Positions 33,429-43,262 are shown, numbered from the stretch's first letter. The stretch: DNA of 64,000 bases from Symsagittifera roscoffensis (GCF_963678635.1 NC_087064.1:39399055-39463054), one strand, 5' to 3'. Notes: generated by a model not told the origin, from the sequence alone. Translations and numbers: made by a program.

Positions 33429-33845
33429 ATGACTGTACCGGCGCGGCCGGACTCGGGCATAGACACACGACAAGGCCCTTCAGGACCTAAGCCGAAACTT
33501 GATGCGAATGACGATGAATTGATGGATCAGGACGATGACGACATCGGGGGAAAGACAGAAAAGCCGGGTGAGACGGATATAGGAGTGTTGGAGAGAGACT
33601 TGCTAGAATACCGGTTCAGTGAGGACGACGATGGGGAAGTCGATGGGAGTCTATTGCTGATGACGCCATCGTCTTTCATGTCCCCTAGAAAGGAGGCATC
33701 GGCCGACTTATCCCCGATGGACCCAATAAGTCAGGCGAGAGAGTGCCGAAATAGGGATCCACAAAAATTGCTCCATGAGTCACCGAGGAGGAGAAAAATT
33801 GAAGCTTCAATGAGGGTATCCTTCCTGAGTACGCTACCAAAGTGA
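33429..33845 (+). CDS. Accessory ORF C: acidic 138-residue protein
   Basis: ATG 33429 lies 3 nt after the ORF B stop. The product is strongly acidic near its middle (DDELMDQDDDD, FSEDDDGEVD) and basic at its end (SPRRRKIEASMR). It looks disordered, with no recognised domain. Tight spacing suggests reinitiation or a former fusion with ORF B. It could be a scaffold or phosphoprotein-like factor, but no function is assigned. Confidence 0.45.
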   Translation: MTVPARPDSGIDTRQGPSGPKPKLDANDDELMDQDDDDIGGKTEKPGETDIGVLERDLLEYRFSEDDDGEVDGSLLLMTPSSFMSPRKEASADLSPMDPISQARECRNRDPQKLLHESPRRRKIEASMRVSFLSTLPK

Positions 33846-33888
33846 ACTAGAAAACAAGACAGGGACAACCTGGAGCCGAGTGAACTTC

Positions 33889-35283
33889 ATGGAAAGGTCA
33901 TGGGACGGGATACGACGATATGGGACGCAGTCCATAATGAAGGTGGGATTGAACCAACCCATTATGCGTGAGGACCTGGAGAAAATAATTAACTCCATGG
34001 AGTCTGATGTTCTGACAGAGTCAGTTACAGAGGACAGTGCCGATGATCAGCCAGTCACGAAGAAATTACCCGTCAGACGAGCCAGAAAGGGGCTGAAGCG
34101 GCTGAAAGGGAAGACAGGAAGTCGAGCCGTGAACCAGAGAGTGGTGAAGTCAAAAGCCAGCGCAGTGGTGGCCTCTTTGACGAGCGCAGGTTGTTCAGGC
34201 GAGAGCGGGCAAGGAGATGGTGCGACGCTGACCGGGGGAGAAAAAGAGAACCTGATGCTCTTGGCAGGTCTGACCACGACAGCCACGAAATCAAAGAAGA
34301 CTGCACGAACCCTAGCAGACACTAAGCTAGAGATGGAGATCATTAGTCAGTGTGGATCTGGAGGACTTGAAGAGTACAGGCCCTCGCGAACCAACATGAC
34401 CACGATAAAACTGGAGGGACAACTCGATGTGGTCGAGTACAGTCGAGTCACTTTGCCGGAATCGGTCCACATGGGAGATCCAGCAGGGGGTTATGTGGAG
34501 ATGTTGAAGGCGAGGAACTCCGCGAGAGGGCACCTGATGGCTTGGAGCGAGAAGCGAGCCATGCAGGAATATCTGAAAGGGCTTACGGAGAATTCTAACT
34601 TAAATCGGAAAGAATACGGCACGGTAATGTCCTCTGAAGCGAACGAAATCGGGCTGGAAAAACTGCTGGAAATCTCTTGGAGGGCGGCCCTCCAAAGATA
34701 TTTCGACGAGACGATGCATGCACCTGCGACGGTGGCAGCATACCTGGCTCATCCGTGCACAAGAACTGACCTGCAAGTACGGTTGGCTTGGTGCTTGATG
34801 GGCATCAAGAAGGCGGAATGTGAAGCCAGTAATGATTTGAAATCAAAGGAACAGGAGCTGGAATTGATGGAAGCCCTGCGAGCGTTGATTTCAAAAGATG
34901 ATTTTGCGATAGCCTGGGCTAAGCGTAAGGATGCCTTTTGCTTTGTAAGGTTCGTGGTGGATCGTATCCCCACTCCTGTTCTGGGAGAACGCATAAAGAT
35001 CATTCGGCAAAAGGGAGTTGATTGCGAAAGAAACTTCCTTAGGGCACTCCTGGGACTATATCAGGATATGCCGTTGATTTTACCAAATAGGGAGTCGAAT
35101 GACATGGAAAGCTATCGCAAGTTGGAAGAAGTGAGAAGGTATTCCAACAAAGAATTGAAAGTGAGCCGGGAGTTGATTGAAACAGTCAGGGGACAAAAAG
35201 ACTTTGCAACACTAGGGAAACTGAAGTCGTTCCAAAATGTGTCTGGCATACCGGGGATGGCGTATAATCCCTTCGTGAATTAA
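33889..35283 (+). CDS. Accessory ORF D: ~464-residue protein of unknown function
   Basis: An open frame from ATG 33889 (an in-frame GTG precedes at 33880) to TAA 35281. Residues about 55-90 are highly basic (VRRARKGLKRLKGKTGSR), compatible with nuclear or nucleic-acid binding. The C-terminal ~300 residues are helical with conserved-looking Trp and Leu positions (ISWRAALQRYFDE, AWCLMGIKKAE). No family recognised. It sits in the same direction as ORFs B and C with short spacing. Confidence 0.55.
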   Translation: MERSWDGIRRYGTQSIMKVGLNQPIMREDLEKIINSMESDVLTESVTEDSADDQPVTKKLPVRRARKGLKRLKGKTGSRAVNQRVVKSKASAVVASLTSAGCSGESGQGDGATLTGGEKENLMLLAGLTTTATKSKKTARTLADTKLEMEIISQCGSGGLEEYRPSRTNMTTIKLEGQLDVVEYSRVTLPESVHMGDPAGGYVEMLKARNSARGHLMAWSEKRAMQEYLKGLTENSNLNRKEYGTVMSSEANEIGLEKLLEISWRAALQRYFDETMHAPATVAAYLAHPCTRTDLQVRLAWCLMGIKKAECEASNDLKSKEQELELMEALRALISKDDFAIAWAKRKDAFCFVRFVVDRIPTPVLGERIKIIRQKGVDCERNFLRALLGLYQDMPLILPNRESNDMESYRKLEEVRRYSNKELKVSRELIETVRGQKDFATLGKLKSFQNVSGIPGMAYNPFVN

Positions 35284-35322
35284 GAAGCCAGGGAAGCGTA
35301 CTTCGACTATGAGCAAGTCATA

Positions 35323-37261
35323 GTGCTCAATTTCTGCGTCGAACGGATTAAGGAAACTGGAATGCTGATGGTGGAACAACCCAAGCTGGGAATTATTTTA
35401 GAAGAACGAGTGGTCGAACCCTCGGTTCCCGAGCTGAAGGGGCAAGTGAGTTTTGATTGTGGTTCTTGGGACGGTCCCTTGAAAACCAGCCTAGTAACCA
35501 TGTGGGAACTCATGAAGCCTTCTTGGTGACCCCATCCTAACGCCGGTTTAATCTGGGACATGACGGCGGATATCACGTTAGACCTGGATGAGGATGCGAG
35601 TCTACATGATCTGGCCATGATACACCATCTGCTGGCCATGAGGATAGCGAAGCGGAAGAGCAACCCATCCACGGAGCTATCCGAGCAAAGTCCATCGAGC
35701 AATTGGTTGAAGCAAGGCACCTGTTTGGCTCAACATAGTGGGATGGAAGGACATGTTTGCAGCTTGGGACACTGCCTGATTACGCTGAGCGAGCAGCATC
35801 GACAACTGGCTAGATTGTACGGGAGATTGAGCATGTCGGATAAGAGTGGCATGGAGTTGGTCGCGGACTGTCATGGGTTGACGGATGTAAACTTGACTAC
35901 AGCCTTGGGATTTTGTAGCATGACGGGCTCGATAGAATCGCTTGAGCGCCTGGAGCGTGCCCATGAGCTAGTGACGTCCCTCAGCGTGGAAGTATTCCCT
36001 GGAGCGTTGCAGACAGAGCAGAAGATTGGAGGCTGGCGAGAAGCTCTGGAAAATGAAATGAATCTGAAGGATAGTGAAGCCTATCATAAACCTACTGGTT
36101 CAAAATATCTGGTCGGTTCAAGCACCGCGCCATATTGCAATAGTAGGTATCCTACGCACATGGTGGTGATGGATGCGAGGACGCAGCAGGTGTTGATTGA
36201 CCAACTTTTCTCTGTGCCAAAGTGCGTGAGGTTGGCCAGAATGTCGGAGAGGTCATATGATTTGTTGGCGAAGATCTTTCGGGCAGTCCCGAAGAGATCT
36301 GAAGGCGAGTTGCAAGACGTAGTGGGTGAAGAGTTCCTGAGATTGAACGAAGGTAATGTGAGCGAGTTCCAGAAGCAGAAAGCCAGTGGAGCGTTACCCA
36401 CTGAATTCCCCACCATAGAAGAGAAAGACGATTTGCACAGAAATATGATGGAGTTGGAACCGTTGCTGGGAGCCTCAGGGTATCGGACCCGAAGGAACAT
36501 AGTGAGAACCCATGGGGAGTATCCTTGCCACTGCGCAGACGTTATGGTACCCCAAACGCGGGAATCTGATGCTAGTGTGGGACGTGGAGGAGTTGTACTC
36601 TACGGGGTTGCCCGATCAGAATCAACAGGTGTCAATCGTGGTGGTTAGTGCCATGCTGGCAGTGAGATGGTTGGAGGCCAACGCGGACACAAGTGAACAG
36701 GAGACGGCCGTGCCGACTCCTGAGCAGCTGAGCAACGTGAAGATGAGCCGCGAATTGGATCTTTTCAGAACCACCTGCAAGGTTCTGAGAATACCCAAAG
36801 CCATTGAAAGAATATGGTCAAGGCAAAGGTTGATGCCTTGGTTCCGTGAAGTGATGACTTCATGGATGTATGAACGCGCGAAGCGTCACATGTCGAGGAA
36901 CACGGAAGCCTATCAATCTTTCCAGCTAGATATAGGACCGGGAGCCTATAAGAGAGCATTCCTAACGCACAGAAACGCGGTCACCACGGCGGTGAAGCGA
37001 GTAGCTGGAGCGCCTGGTGTAACTGAAGATGAGAAGAAAGAGGTCTTAAGAGCTGACCTAGAAAGAAATGTGAGCCTGTGTCTTCACAACAGCTTTTGCA
37101 GGAACCGGGAGCAAAAGGTGAATGTGGACCTGCTACCTTGTTGCAAACCGAGGCTGTTGGAACAGGAGAGTTGGGGCACGGCCCGCAACTCCATAGACAT
37201 GCTGGAGAAAGTCCTAGAAGACAGCGAAGCTGAAGATCAGGATGGAGAAGCAATGGAATGA
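35323..37261 (+). pseudogene. Accessory ORF E: ~600-residue unknown protein, broken
   Basis: Three open pieces: 35323-35529 and 35560-36648 share one frame, separated by a TGA at 35527, and 36512-37261 is in another frame with 137 nt overlap. The last piece continues the protein better than the end of the middle piece, which becomes low-complexity. A frameshift around 36500-36540 is therefore likely. The middle part contains a Cys/His-rich patch (CLAQHSGMEGHVCSLGHC), then helices. The end has VKVNVDLLPCCKP and an acidic tail. No known family is recognised. An alternative is two genuine overlapping ORFs starting at ATG 35560 and ATG 36512. Confidence 0.45.
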
Positions 37262-37549
37262 AGATGATAAAACGAAGAGGACAAGTGAAGAAGTGAACAA
37301 GAAAGGAAGAGAAGGAGAAAAAACTTGATTGTCTTTGTGTGTTGAAACTTGGACTAATCAACCAAGTTTTGTTTGTTGAACTTGTTGGACTTTTTGTTTT
37401 GATCTAGTTCGGTCAGACCAGACTTTGAAAATTGTTGCAATTGTTAAAATTGTTGAAATTGTTGATTTTAGTTATTACTTTTTATGTATGTATGGAGAAC
37501 ATAGGTGAGTATATTTACCTATTTAATCACGACTGAAGTTTTTAACCTG
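37262..37549 (+). other. 3' untranslated part of the giant element
   Basis: A purine-rich run (37262-37325) is followed by T-rich sequence with GAAATTGTTG-type repeats (37420-37460). GGTGAGTATATTTACCTATTTAATC at 37504-37528 is faintly complementary to the leader hairpin units at 17952 and 18137. No polypurine tract abuts TGTAAG at 37550. Confidence 0.4.
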
Positions 37550-38906
37550 TGTAAGACACATATTCACTGTGTGGCGGCATGGTAAGTTTGGGTAAACTTG
37601 CTCGGAAAGGGTGAGTAACTCAATAACTTTCCTAGCCACAGAGTTTCTTAGTTTTAATATTGAAAGGACCGCATAAATAAATGATTATACTTGGTGAGTG
37701 ACGTTAAGTTAATTTTAACGGGTGCGTGGCCGTGCCACGTCCTAACGTTTTTATTCACAAAGAGCGAAAAGAAGTTTTATGGCAAGATGACGTAAGTAGT
37801 CAGAAAAGAAATTTTATCTAGGACATTCTTGTGAAAATGTTAGAAGGCAGTAAGATGTAGTACGATGCCATTTGTGACACGTAGTGAGTTGAGGTGGAGT
37901 AGATAAATTTCAATTTCTTATGCGATTTTTAAGATCAATTATAGAAAACTGGAGTACCACTTGACGATAACCCGGTATTATGCGATCAATGGTGACATTG
38001 ATGGGGACTGTCCGGGGAGTATGTGCCATTCTGCCGGATTGGCACAGCGCAACCTTCCGGCGACACAGGAAGCGAGGACTAAAGGCCTTAGCAACAAAAA
38101 AAAGCTGCGAAGGAGGGTCTAGATATTCCGAAAATTTAAATTTTTAAAATTTTGATTGACGGGCCAGTATTTCTGAGAAATACAAAAAGACGGCCATTTT
38201 GACTGGAAAGGACGAAAAAACACAACAACGACAGAGATAGCAGAAAACAGTCGCATGAAAGAACGAGAGAAACAAAGCCTCTTATCGTGGCAATAACACC
38301 CGATAAGAACCTTAGCAGTGGAAATTAGTGGAAAAGGAAGCTTCAGTGGGGAAGGAATATTCCACGGAACCCTCCCGTGCCACAAATTGAGAGAGATAAG
38401 AACGTTATCTAGAGAAGATCACGGGAGCGGAGGCTTGGTCCCCCAGAGACTGTTGTATGTGAAGGGACTGCATAAAACTATCTTTTTAGCTACTCTGATG
38501 CCATAGAACTTTGAATTAACACCGGTATAACTTGATATTTTCGAATATGAGTAGCTAGGAAGAGGAAAGGGTCAATCCATCTCCAATGGATTTAATATAG
38601 AACTGTCACACAAAAACATATTAAAATAGGGTATTCGAGCCGTCTTTTAATAGCAATCATGTAGTCTGAGGATCCGAGACTCAGCTATGTGGTTGTGTTC
38701 GCATGTAAACGAAAGCTGATCAAAAGTCGTTTGGCTGATAGCCTAAAAATGGTAGTTTTTTACTTAGCCCTAAACAGACCAGAAAATCAACTGGCAATGT
38801 CGAGACGGTGAAAAACGAGTAGGATTAAGGTGACTGACGCCTGCCAGTCGTTAATAGGTACTTTTTCTACGCTCCATCGCTGTGTAGTATTTGGGCGAAT
38901 GTTACA
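37550..38906 (+). repeat. Right LTR (long form; short form begins at 38022)
   Basis: The long form starts TGTAAGACACATATTCACTG and ends GAATGTTACA, giving TGTAA/TTACA inverted termini. Its first ~472 bp also occur at 4693-5165 but not in the left LTR. At 38003-38021 lies GGGGACTGTCCGGGGAGTA, immediately before TGTGCC, where the left LTR homology starts. Which start is the true LTR boundary is ambiguous. The flank after 38906 is CTACTGACAC, resuming PLE coding. Confidence 0.75.
38003..38021 (+). promoter_or_regulatory. Candidate plus-strand primer tract
   Basis: A G-rich string immediately precedes the point where left and right LTRs begin to match. Its core TGTCCGGGGAGT is repeated inside pol. 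If used as a plus-strand primer it would define the left end of the integrated element at TGTGCC. It is short of purines compared with typical polypurine tracts. Confidence 0.4.
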
Positions 38907-39002
38907 CTACTGACACTAGAGGCTTTGCATATTTGGAGGGAGAGGCCGAAGATCAACACACGTGATGAATTCAGGAGCCGGGAATTAACACTGAAATTAT
39001 AG
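38907..39002 (+). pseudogene. C-terminal 31 codons of the split PLE
   Basis: Reading from the CTA duplication gives LTLEALHIWRERPK, then INTRDEFRSRELTLKL and TAG at 39000. This is the standard PLE C-terminus and is homologous to 6463-6545. Joined in silico to 14624 it restores the frame without loss or gain, showing that it belongs to the PLE at 12149. Confidence 0.85.
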
Positions 39003-39350
39003 TCTTTGTATAACATGGCTAAAAGTTAAAAAACTGACATTTCAGAATCAAAAATGTTCCTAAATCGAATTCTTATAACCAGAAAGAACAAAAAACTAAA
39101 AAATCTCAGAATTTACAGGAAAATGTTATTCATGATTACGTAATTATATTATGTAATTACAGTTGTTCAAATTTGATTGGTTAAAAAGTTTTAAAGCCTT
39201 TTTAGACACGTTTACGTAATTATATTATGTAATTATAGTTGTTCAAACTTGATTGGTTAAAAAGTTTTAAAGCCTTTTTAGAAACTTATTAAACTTATTA
39301 AAAAGTTTCAGTTCATATGTTTCTACGAGGTAGCCGGGGTTGCCTCATAT
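39003..39350 (+). repeat. PLE 3' UTR with 76-bp tandem repeat
   Basis: Two copies of a 76-bp unit (39136-39211 and 39212-39287) each start with a near-palindrome, TTACGTAATTATATTATGTAATTA, and continue GTTGTTCAAA(T/C)TTGATTGG. Otherwise AT-rich without a gene. Confidence 0.7.
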
Positions 39351-39465
39351 TTCAATGATCCACATTATTGGTGCAAGTTCTCTATATCACGCCCTGCACC
39401 CGAAGAACAGTGACGATCAGGAACTCATCCAACTAGCTGACCAATTGCAAAAATATATCCTCTTA

Positions 39466-39580
39466 AGAACTGGACTTCATTGTCCCGGTCTTTTCACTCC
39501 AATTTAATGAACTGGACTTTGTTTTCCCGGTCTTATATCCCCTGACTAAGAACTGGACTTTGTTGTCCAGGTCTTAGACT
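39466..39580 (+). repeat. LINE 5' UTR short tandem repeats
   Basis: Three imperfect units beginning GAACTGGACTT and ending CCGGTCTT or CCAGGTCTT occur near 39466, 39510 and 39550. Tandem 5' repeats are a common promoter-bearing arrangement in LINEs; that function is inference. Confidence 0.6.
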
Positions 39581-39684
39581 CTATCTCTATCTCTATTACT
39601 ACTTCGATCTAGTATTTGTTCTATAAGTATATCACTTCATCTCAAGAAAACACCCTTAAAACCTACAAGCGAACATTAATCAAA

Positions 39685-40594
39685 ATGCGAGAAAACTGCA
39701 ACAGCTGTAACAGAAAACTCAAAATGGGACCTAAGTTCTCATGTTATACATGTGACAAGGTCCTACATCTATCCCCTGAATGCACTATGTTCACTAACGA
39801 TGAAGTCAAAGTCCTCATCAAACTGAATGATAACCTCCTCCACATCTGCAATGACTGCAAACCCAAACGTGACGATCTTGTCAAAAACAAAACTACCACA
39901 AGTAACAAATTTGACGAACAACTTGATAACCTGCAACTACAAATGAAGGTTCTCACCGAAAAAATGGAGCAATCCAGCACTATCATCACTCAAGTACAAG
40001 CCGATGAGAAAACACTTAAAGAAAAACCCAAAAATTTCCGAGCAGCCGTGGGAAACGTAAGCCCAGGAAGAGTGGTTAATTCGCCAACTGTACCAAAAGC
40101 TCATCTTGGTATCCGAATACGAGGTGTTCCAGAAAGCAAAGAAAAAAGCGACATTGAACGAATGCAAGAAGATCTGGGGACAATTGACAGAATACTTGCA
40201 TTCCTCCAAATTGACGACCGAAAATTATCCAAGGCAACTCGGATTGGAAAATTCAATCCCGATAAGGGGCCTCGTACCCTGCTGTTTAACATTGAGAGTA
40301 GCATAAGTAAAAATTTGATCCTAAAATCGACTTACAAACTAAAAGACTTCTCGGAACTTGGGGTCTTCATCAGTCCCGAGTTATCCAAGGCGGATGCCGA
40401 AAAGGAAAGCAATTGTCTCAAGAAAAGGAGGGAATTGATAGTAAAAAAATCACGACCCGAGCAAGATAAAAATCAGAAATCTTAAACTAGAACTGAAAGA
40501 AAACGAAAAATGGATTGTTTATGAAGAAAGTAAAACTTCCCAGGAAACCGATAACAATGCAGACCAAGCTGGTGATGTTGCCATTACCGGATGA
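39685..40594 (+). pseudogene. LINE ORF1: PHD finger, coiled coil and RRM-like domain
   Basis: First ATG at 39685. Residues 4-60 carry a C4HC3 PHD-like cluster: CNSC, CYTC, LHLSPEC, CNDC. A coiled coil follows (DEQLDNLQLQMKVLTEKME, about residues 75-95). Then comes an RRM-like segment resembling LINE ORF1 proteins (RIRGVPESKEKSD, TRIGKFNPDKGPRTLLFNI, KKRRELIVKK). The first frame stops at 40483. A frameshift near 40460 gives a better C-terminus (ENEKWIVYEE) ending at 40594. The protein would be an RNA chaperone or nucleoprotein component. Confidence 0.75.
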
Positions 40595-40609
40595 CTAAGA
40601 TTGTTGAAA

Positions 40610-41485
40610 ATGTTGACATTCAACACCAGAAGTATCCTGGATATAAACAGGAGAATGAAATTGTCAAACGCAATAGAAAACTCAGAATACGATATTAGCT
40701 GTCTCTGTGAAACCTGGCTCACAAAAGACGTAACAACTGCCTCGCTCTTCCTAGAGAACCATCAAGTATATCGCAATGACCGAGAAACATCAGATAACAG
40801 AAAAACAAAGCACGATGGTGTACTCATTGCCATCAAAAATGAAATCTCACATGACTTACATTCCATTGAGAGTCTCAAGTCTGATTATCTCATCATAGAA
40901 ATACATTCCAATAAAAGATCAATTATCTTAAGCTGTGTTTATAAAGCATCCACTCCTAGCACCTACCAATGGTCCACTGAAAGTTTCTTAATTTTGATGA
41001 ATGAAATGGCAAATCTCAAACTAGCCAACAAAAAAAACCTCTGTGACTTAATACTCACCGGTGACATCAACTTCTCACAAACATACTGGGAAGCACTCTC
41101 CTCATCTGACATATACGAGATACAACTACTGGACAAATTAGTTGAACTAAATCTTTCACAACATGCACCAACTCAACTAGACGTGCTGCTTTGCGACAAT
41201 CCAGAATTAATTTCACAATGTCAAATCGACAGGAATATTCGAGATAAACTAACTAGTCAGTTCTCTGACCACAAACCACTCTACACCACAATTGCCGCCT
41301 TTAGCTGCATTAACCTTCCAAAAATAACATATCACCGATATGCTTTCAAACGAGCAGACTGGGACAGCTTAAATTCTTCAAAAGAAACTGAACCGTTTAT
41401 CCCGTACTGCTACAGTAACGTGAACGAAATTATCCGACAATGGTACGAATGGCTGTGGGGAAAAAATCGAAAAGTTTGTACCTAG
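40610..41485 (+). pseudogene. LINE ORF2 part 1: APE-type endonuclease
   Basis: From ATG 40610 the frame shows MLTFNTRSI (Asn), ISCLCETWLT (catalytic Glu), LILTGDINFSQTYW (Asp and Asn) and FSDHKPLY (Asp-His). These are the defining residues of the exonuclease-endonuclease-phosphatase fold that nicks target DNA. The frame ends at 41485 in WGKNRKVCT. A one-base shift continues as EKIEKFVPRITEHRSRLQPW to about 41560, which is linker sequence. The nuclease part itself looks uninterrupted. Confidence 0.85.
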
Positions 41486-41560
41486 AATAACTGAGCATCG
41501 ATCAAGGTTACAACCCTGGATCACGCCAGCCACCTCCCACCTCATCAAAAAACTTCAAAC

Positions 41561-42887
41561 AATGTACCTCATGATATTCTGCTTACGAAGATCAAAATTT
41601 TTGGAATTGGCGGGAAATTGCTGTCACTGATATATTCATACCTCAACAACAGAAAGCAATGCGTTAAGATTGAAGACTGTATATCAACCCTAAAAGAAGT
41701 CACCAGTGGAGTTCCGCTAGGTTCAATTCTGGGACCGCTGCTGTTCTTACTTTTCATAAACGATCTACCTGAAACCATGAATGACACAGACAGTTTTGGG
41801 TATGCAGATGACTTTAAGGCCATTCTACTAAATCAAACTTCCCTTGACTCTGCAACTCTGAAAATAGAGAAATGGCTACATGAAAACAAAATGCAACCCA
41901 ACATCAAAAAATCAACGCTCCTCGGCATCAAAGGTGATTTAAAAGCTAGTCTCCTGAACAAAAATCTTTCCTCTGTAAACTCACAGCGTGACCTAGGACT
42001 GATTGTGTCCAACAAGCTCACATGGAACGAAAATTGCTCTCGTCGGACATCCAAAGCAATTAGTGCTCTCTTCCAGATTAAACGAAGTCTGACTATGAAA
42101 AGCAGTGTGACCACCAGGCTCAACGCATATACTGGGTATGTAATACCCATAGTAACATACGCATCCCAAGCATGGTTACATGTCAGTATTTAGACAGCCG
42201 CGTATTCATACTGGTCAGTATTTAGACAAATACTGTTTCAACCAATCAGAATCGAGACAAAGAAGAAATTAATAAATAATTATTATTTATTTTGGATTAT
42301 TTATGTGTTTTCTCGATTCTGATTGGTTGAAACAGTATTTGTCTAAATACTGACCAGTATGAATACGCGGCTGTCTAAATACTGGCCGCACTCCCCCAAG
42401 CATGGACTCCTAGCAGATCGAACTTGGAACAACTCGAACGAGTTCAAAAGTTAGCAACAAAATGGATTTTGGGACAAGCAAAACTTATACTGAAAGACTG
42501 AAGGACCTGAACCTTCTTCCTTTGAACCTATACATGGAAATGCACGACATTTTAATACTAATAGCCCTGCTTGAAAATCGTTACGATGTAGAAATAGAAC
42601 GAAAACCATCTGAATCATGCGAAATCACCCGACAGTCATCAAGAGGCGAATTTCAAATCCCAAAAAGCCTCTTGCAAAGAACGGACGACAATTTTTTCAG
42701 ACGAGTGAAACATCTATACAACTGTCTTATCCGAGCCTGCCCAACTTTTAGCCTTAGACCAAGCAAAGCGACTCTGACCTACATAAACCAGAAATACTTC
42801 AAAAAAATGTACAGTGAAGTCAACAAATGTACATGGAAACTCTTATGCAGATGTGGAAACTGCAATGCTTACAACAAACTGAGATAA
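41561..42887 (+). pseudogene. LINE ORF2 part 2: RT, internally deleted and split by an insertion
   Basis: After linker ...KKLQTM the sequence jumps to HDILLTKIKIFGIGG (near 41566-41610), so the RT fingers and palm motif A are deleted. Then follow SYLNNRKQCVKIEDC, EVTSGVPLGSILGPLL (motif B region; 41690-41740) and FGYADDFKAI (catalytic motif C, about 41795-41825). The thumb reads to YASQAW at 42175. It is interrupted by the 219-bp insertion and resumes TPSRSNLEQLERVQKL at 42406. A frameshift near 42465 leads to the C-terminal frame 42462-42887 with zinc-knuckle-like CRCGNCNAYN. The element cannot polymerise. Confidence 0.8.
42176..42394. mobile_element. Palindromic MITE-like insertion (219 bp)
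   Basis: The host LINE sequence CCCAAGCATGG is duplicated on both sides (42165-42175 and 42395-42405). Removing the insertion restores the RT frame YASQAW-TPSRSN. Inside, arms 42184-42257 and 42311-42384 are perfect 74-bp inverted repeats around a 53-bp AT-rich loop. Each arm carries CAGTATTTAGAC twice. The few bases between the palindrome and the TSD differ at the two ends. A TSD of about 11 bp would fit a Mutator-like non-autonomous element; the superfamily is inference. Confidence 0.85.
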
Positions 42888-42942
42888 AACATGGACTGTA
42901 AAAGGGGTGAAATTCCCTAGAGCTAATGCTCTGAAGCCTATT

Positions 42943-42973
<31 letters not shown>
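42943..42973. repeat. (CTA)n microsatellite
   Basis: About ten uninterrupted CTA units in the 3' UTR of the LINE. Confidence 0.95.
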
Positions 42974-43029
42974 GTTTCTCATTTTTCAGATCTTTGATCG
43001 TTATGTAATTATTGTAAAAAATTTTAATC

Positions 43030-43054
43030 CTGATGATGCACAGAATGTGCGAAA
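43030..43054 (+). ncRNA. Hammerhead-ribozyme-like core in the LINE tail
   Basis: CTGATGA (43030-43036) is followed by a stem GCAC/GTGC (43038-43041 with 43047-43050) and GAAA (43051-43054), the conserved order of a hammerhead core. A cleavage-site strand and stems I/III are not obvious (flanks TTTTAATC and GCGTTTGAATT). It may be a degenerate ribozyme or only a conserved LINE 3' hairpin for RT binding. A related but degraded version is at about 6825-6860. Confidence 0.35.
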
Positions 43055-43111
43055 GCGTTTGAATTAACATTTTAAATTTCTTATTAGATACTTTTGACCT
43101 TCTGATTACCG

Positions 43112-43170
43112 CAGAAAAAAAAATAAAGAAAAAAAAAGAAAAGAGAAAAATAAAAGAAAAAAAAAGAATT
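43112..43170. repeat. A-rich low-complexity tract
   Basis: Nearly pure (A)nG-type sequence with AAAAAG and AAATAAAG repeats between the LINE end and the host exon. It could be a degraded tail or simple repeat. Confidence 0.85.
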
Positions 43171-43262
43171 CACAGAACTAAACCTTCTCCGATATAATAT
43201 TTAGATATCCAACTGGAACGATTTTGTCTCAAAGATAAGGAATTCTACTTTTTTGCTTTCAG

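Larger units (their letters stand above)
14625..38906 (+). mobile_element. Giant Ty3/gypsy-type LTR retroelement (~24.3 kb) nested in the PLE
   Basis: Direct repeats bound it: 14625-15479 at left and 38022-38906 (or 37550-38906) at right, both ending GCGAATGTTACA. Joining the outer flanks gives an uninterrupted PLE frame (...HKL then LTLEALHIW...), with CTA present on both sides as a 3-bp target duplication. The internal order is leader, gag, protease, RT, RNase H, integrase, GPY/F, macro-like segment, then a block of extra ORFs (28474-37261). All are on the plus strand and visibly richer in G+C than the flanks. Typical Ty3/gypsy elements are 5-12 kb, so about 10 kb is surplus. The pol genes are broken, while some extra ORFs are intact. 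The alternative is two elements fused before or during transposition, but I see no internal terminal repeat between them. Confidence 0.8.
39351..43066 (+). mobile_element. CR1-like non-LTR retrotransposon (LINE)
   Basis: A 5' region with imperfect repeats of GAACTGGACTTTGTTGTCCAGGTCTTA (39466-39580) precedes ORF1 with a PHD finger, ORF2 with an APE-type endonuclease and RT, and a 3' tail without poly(A). The RT is missing its fingers and first palm motif. A 219-bp palindromic insertion splits the RT C-terminus. It ends just upstream of the host gene's splice acceptor at 43262. The PHD plus APE arrangement points to the CR1/L2 group; the exact clade is not certain. Confidence 0.8.
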
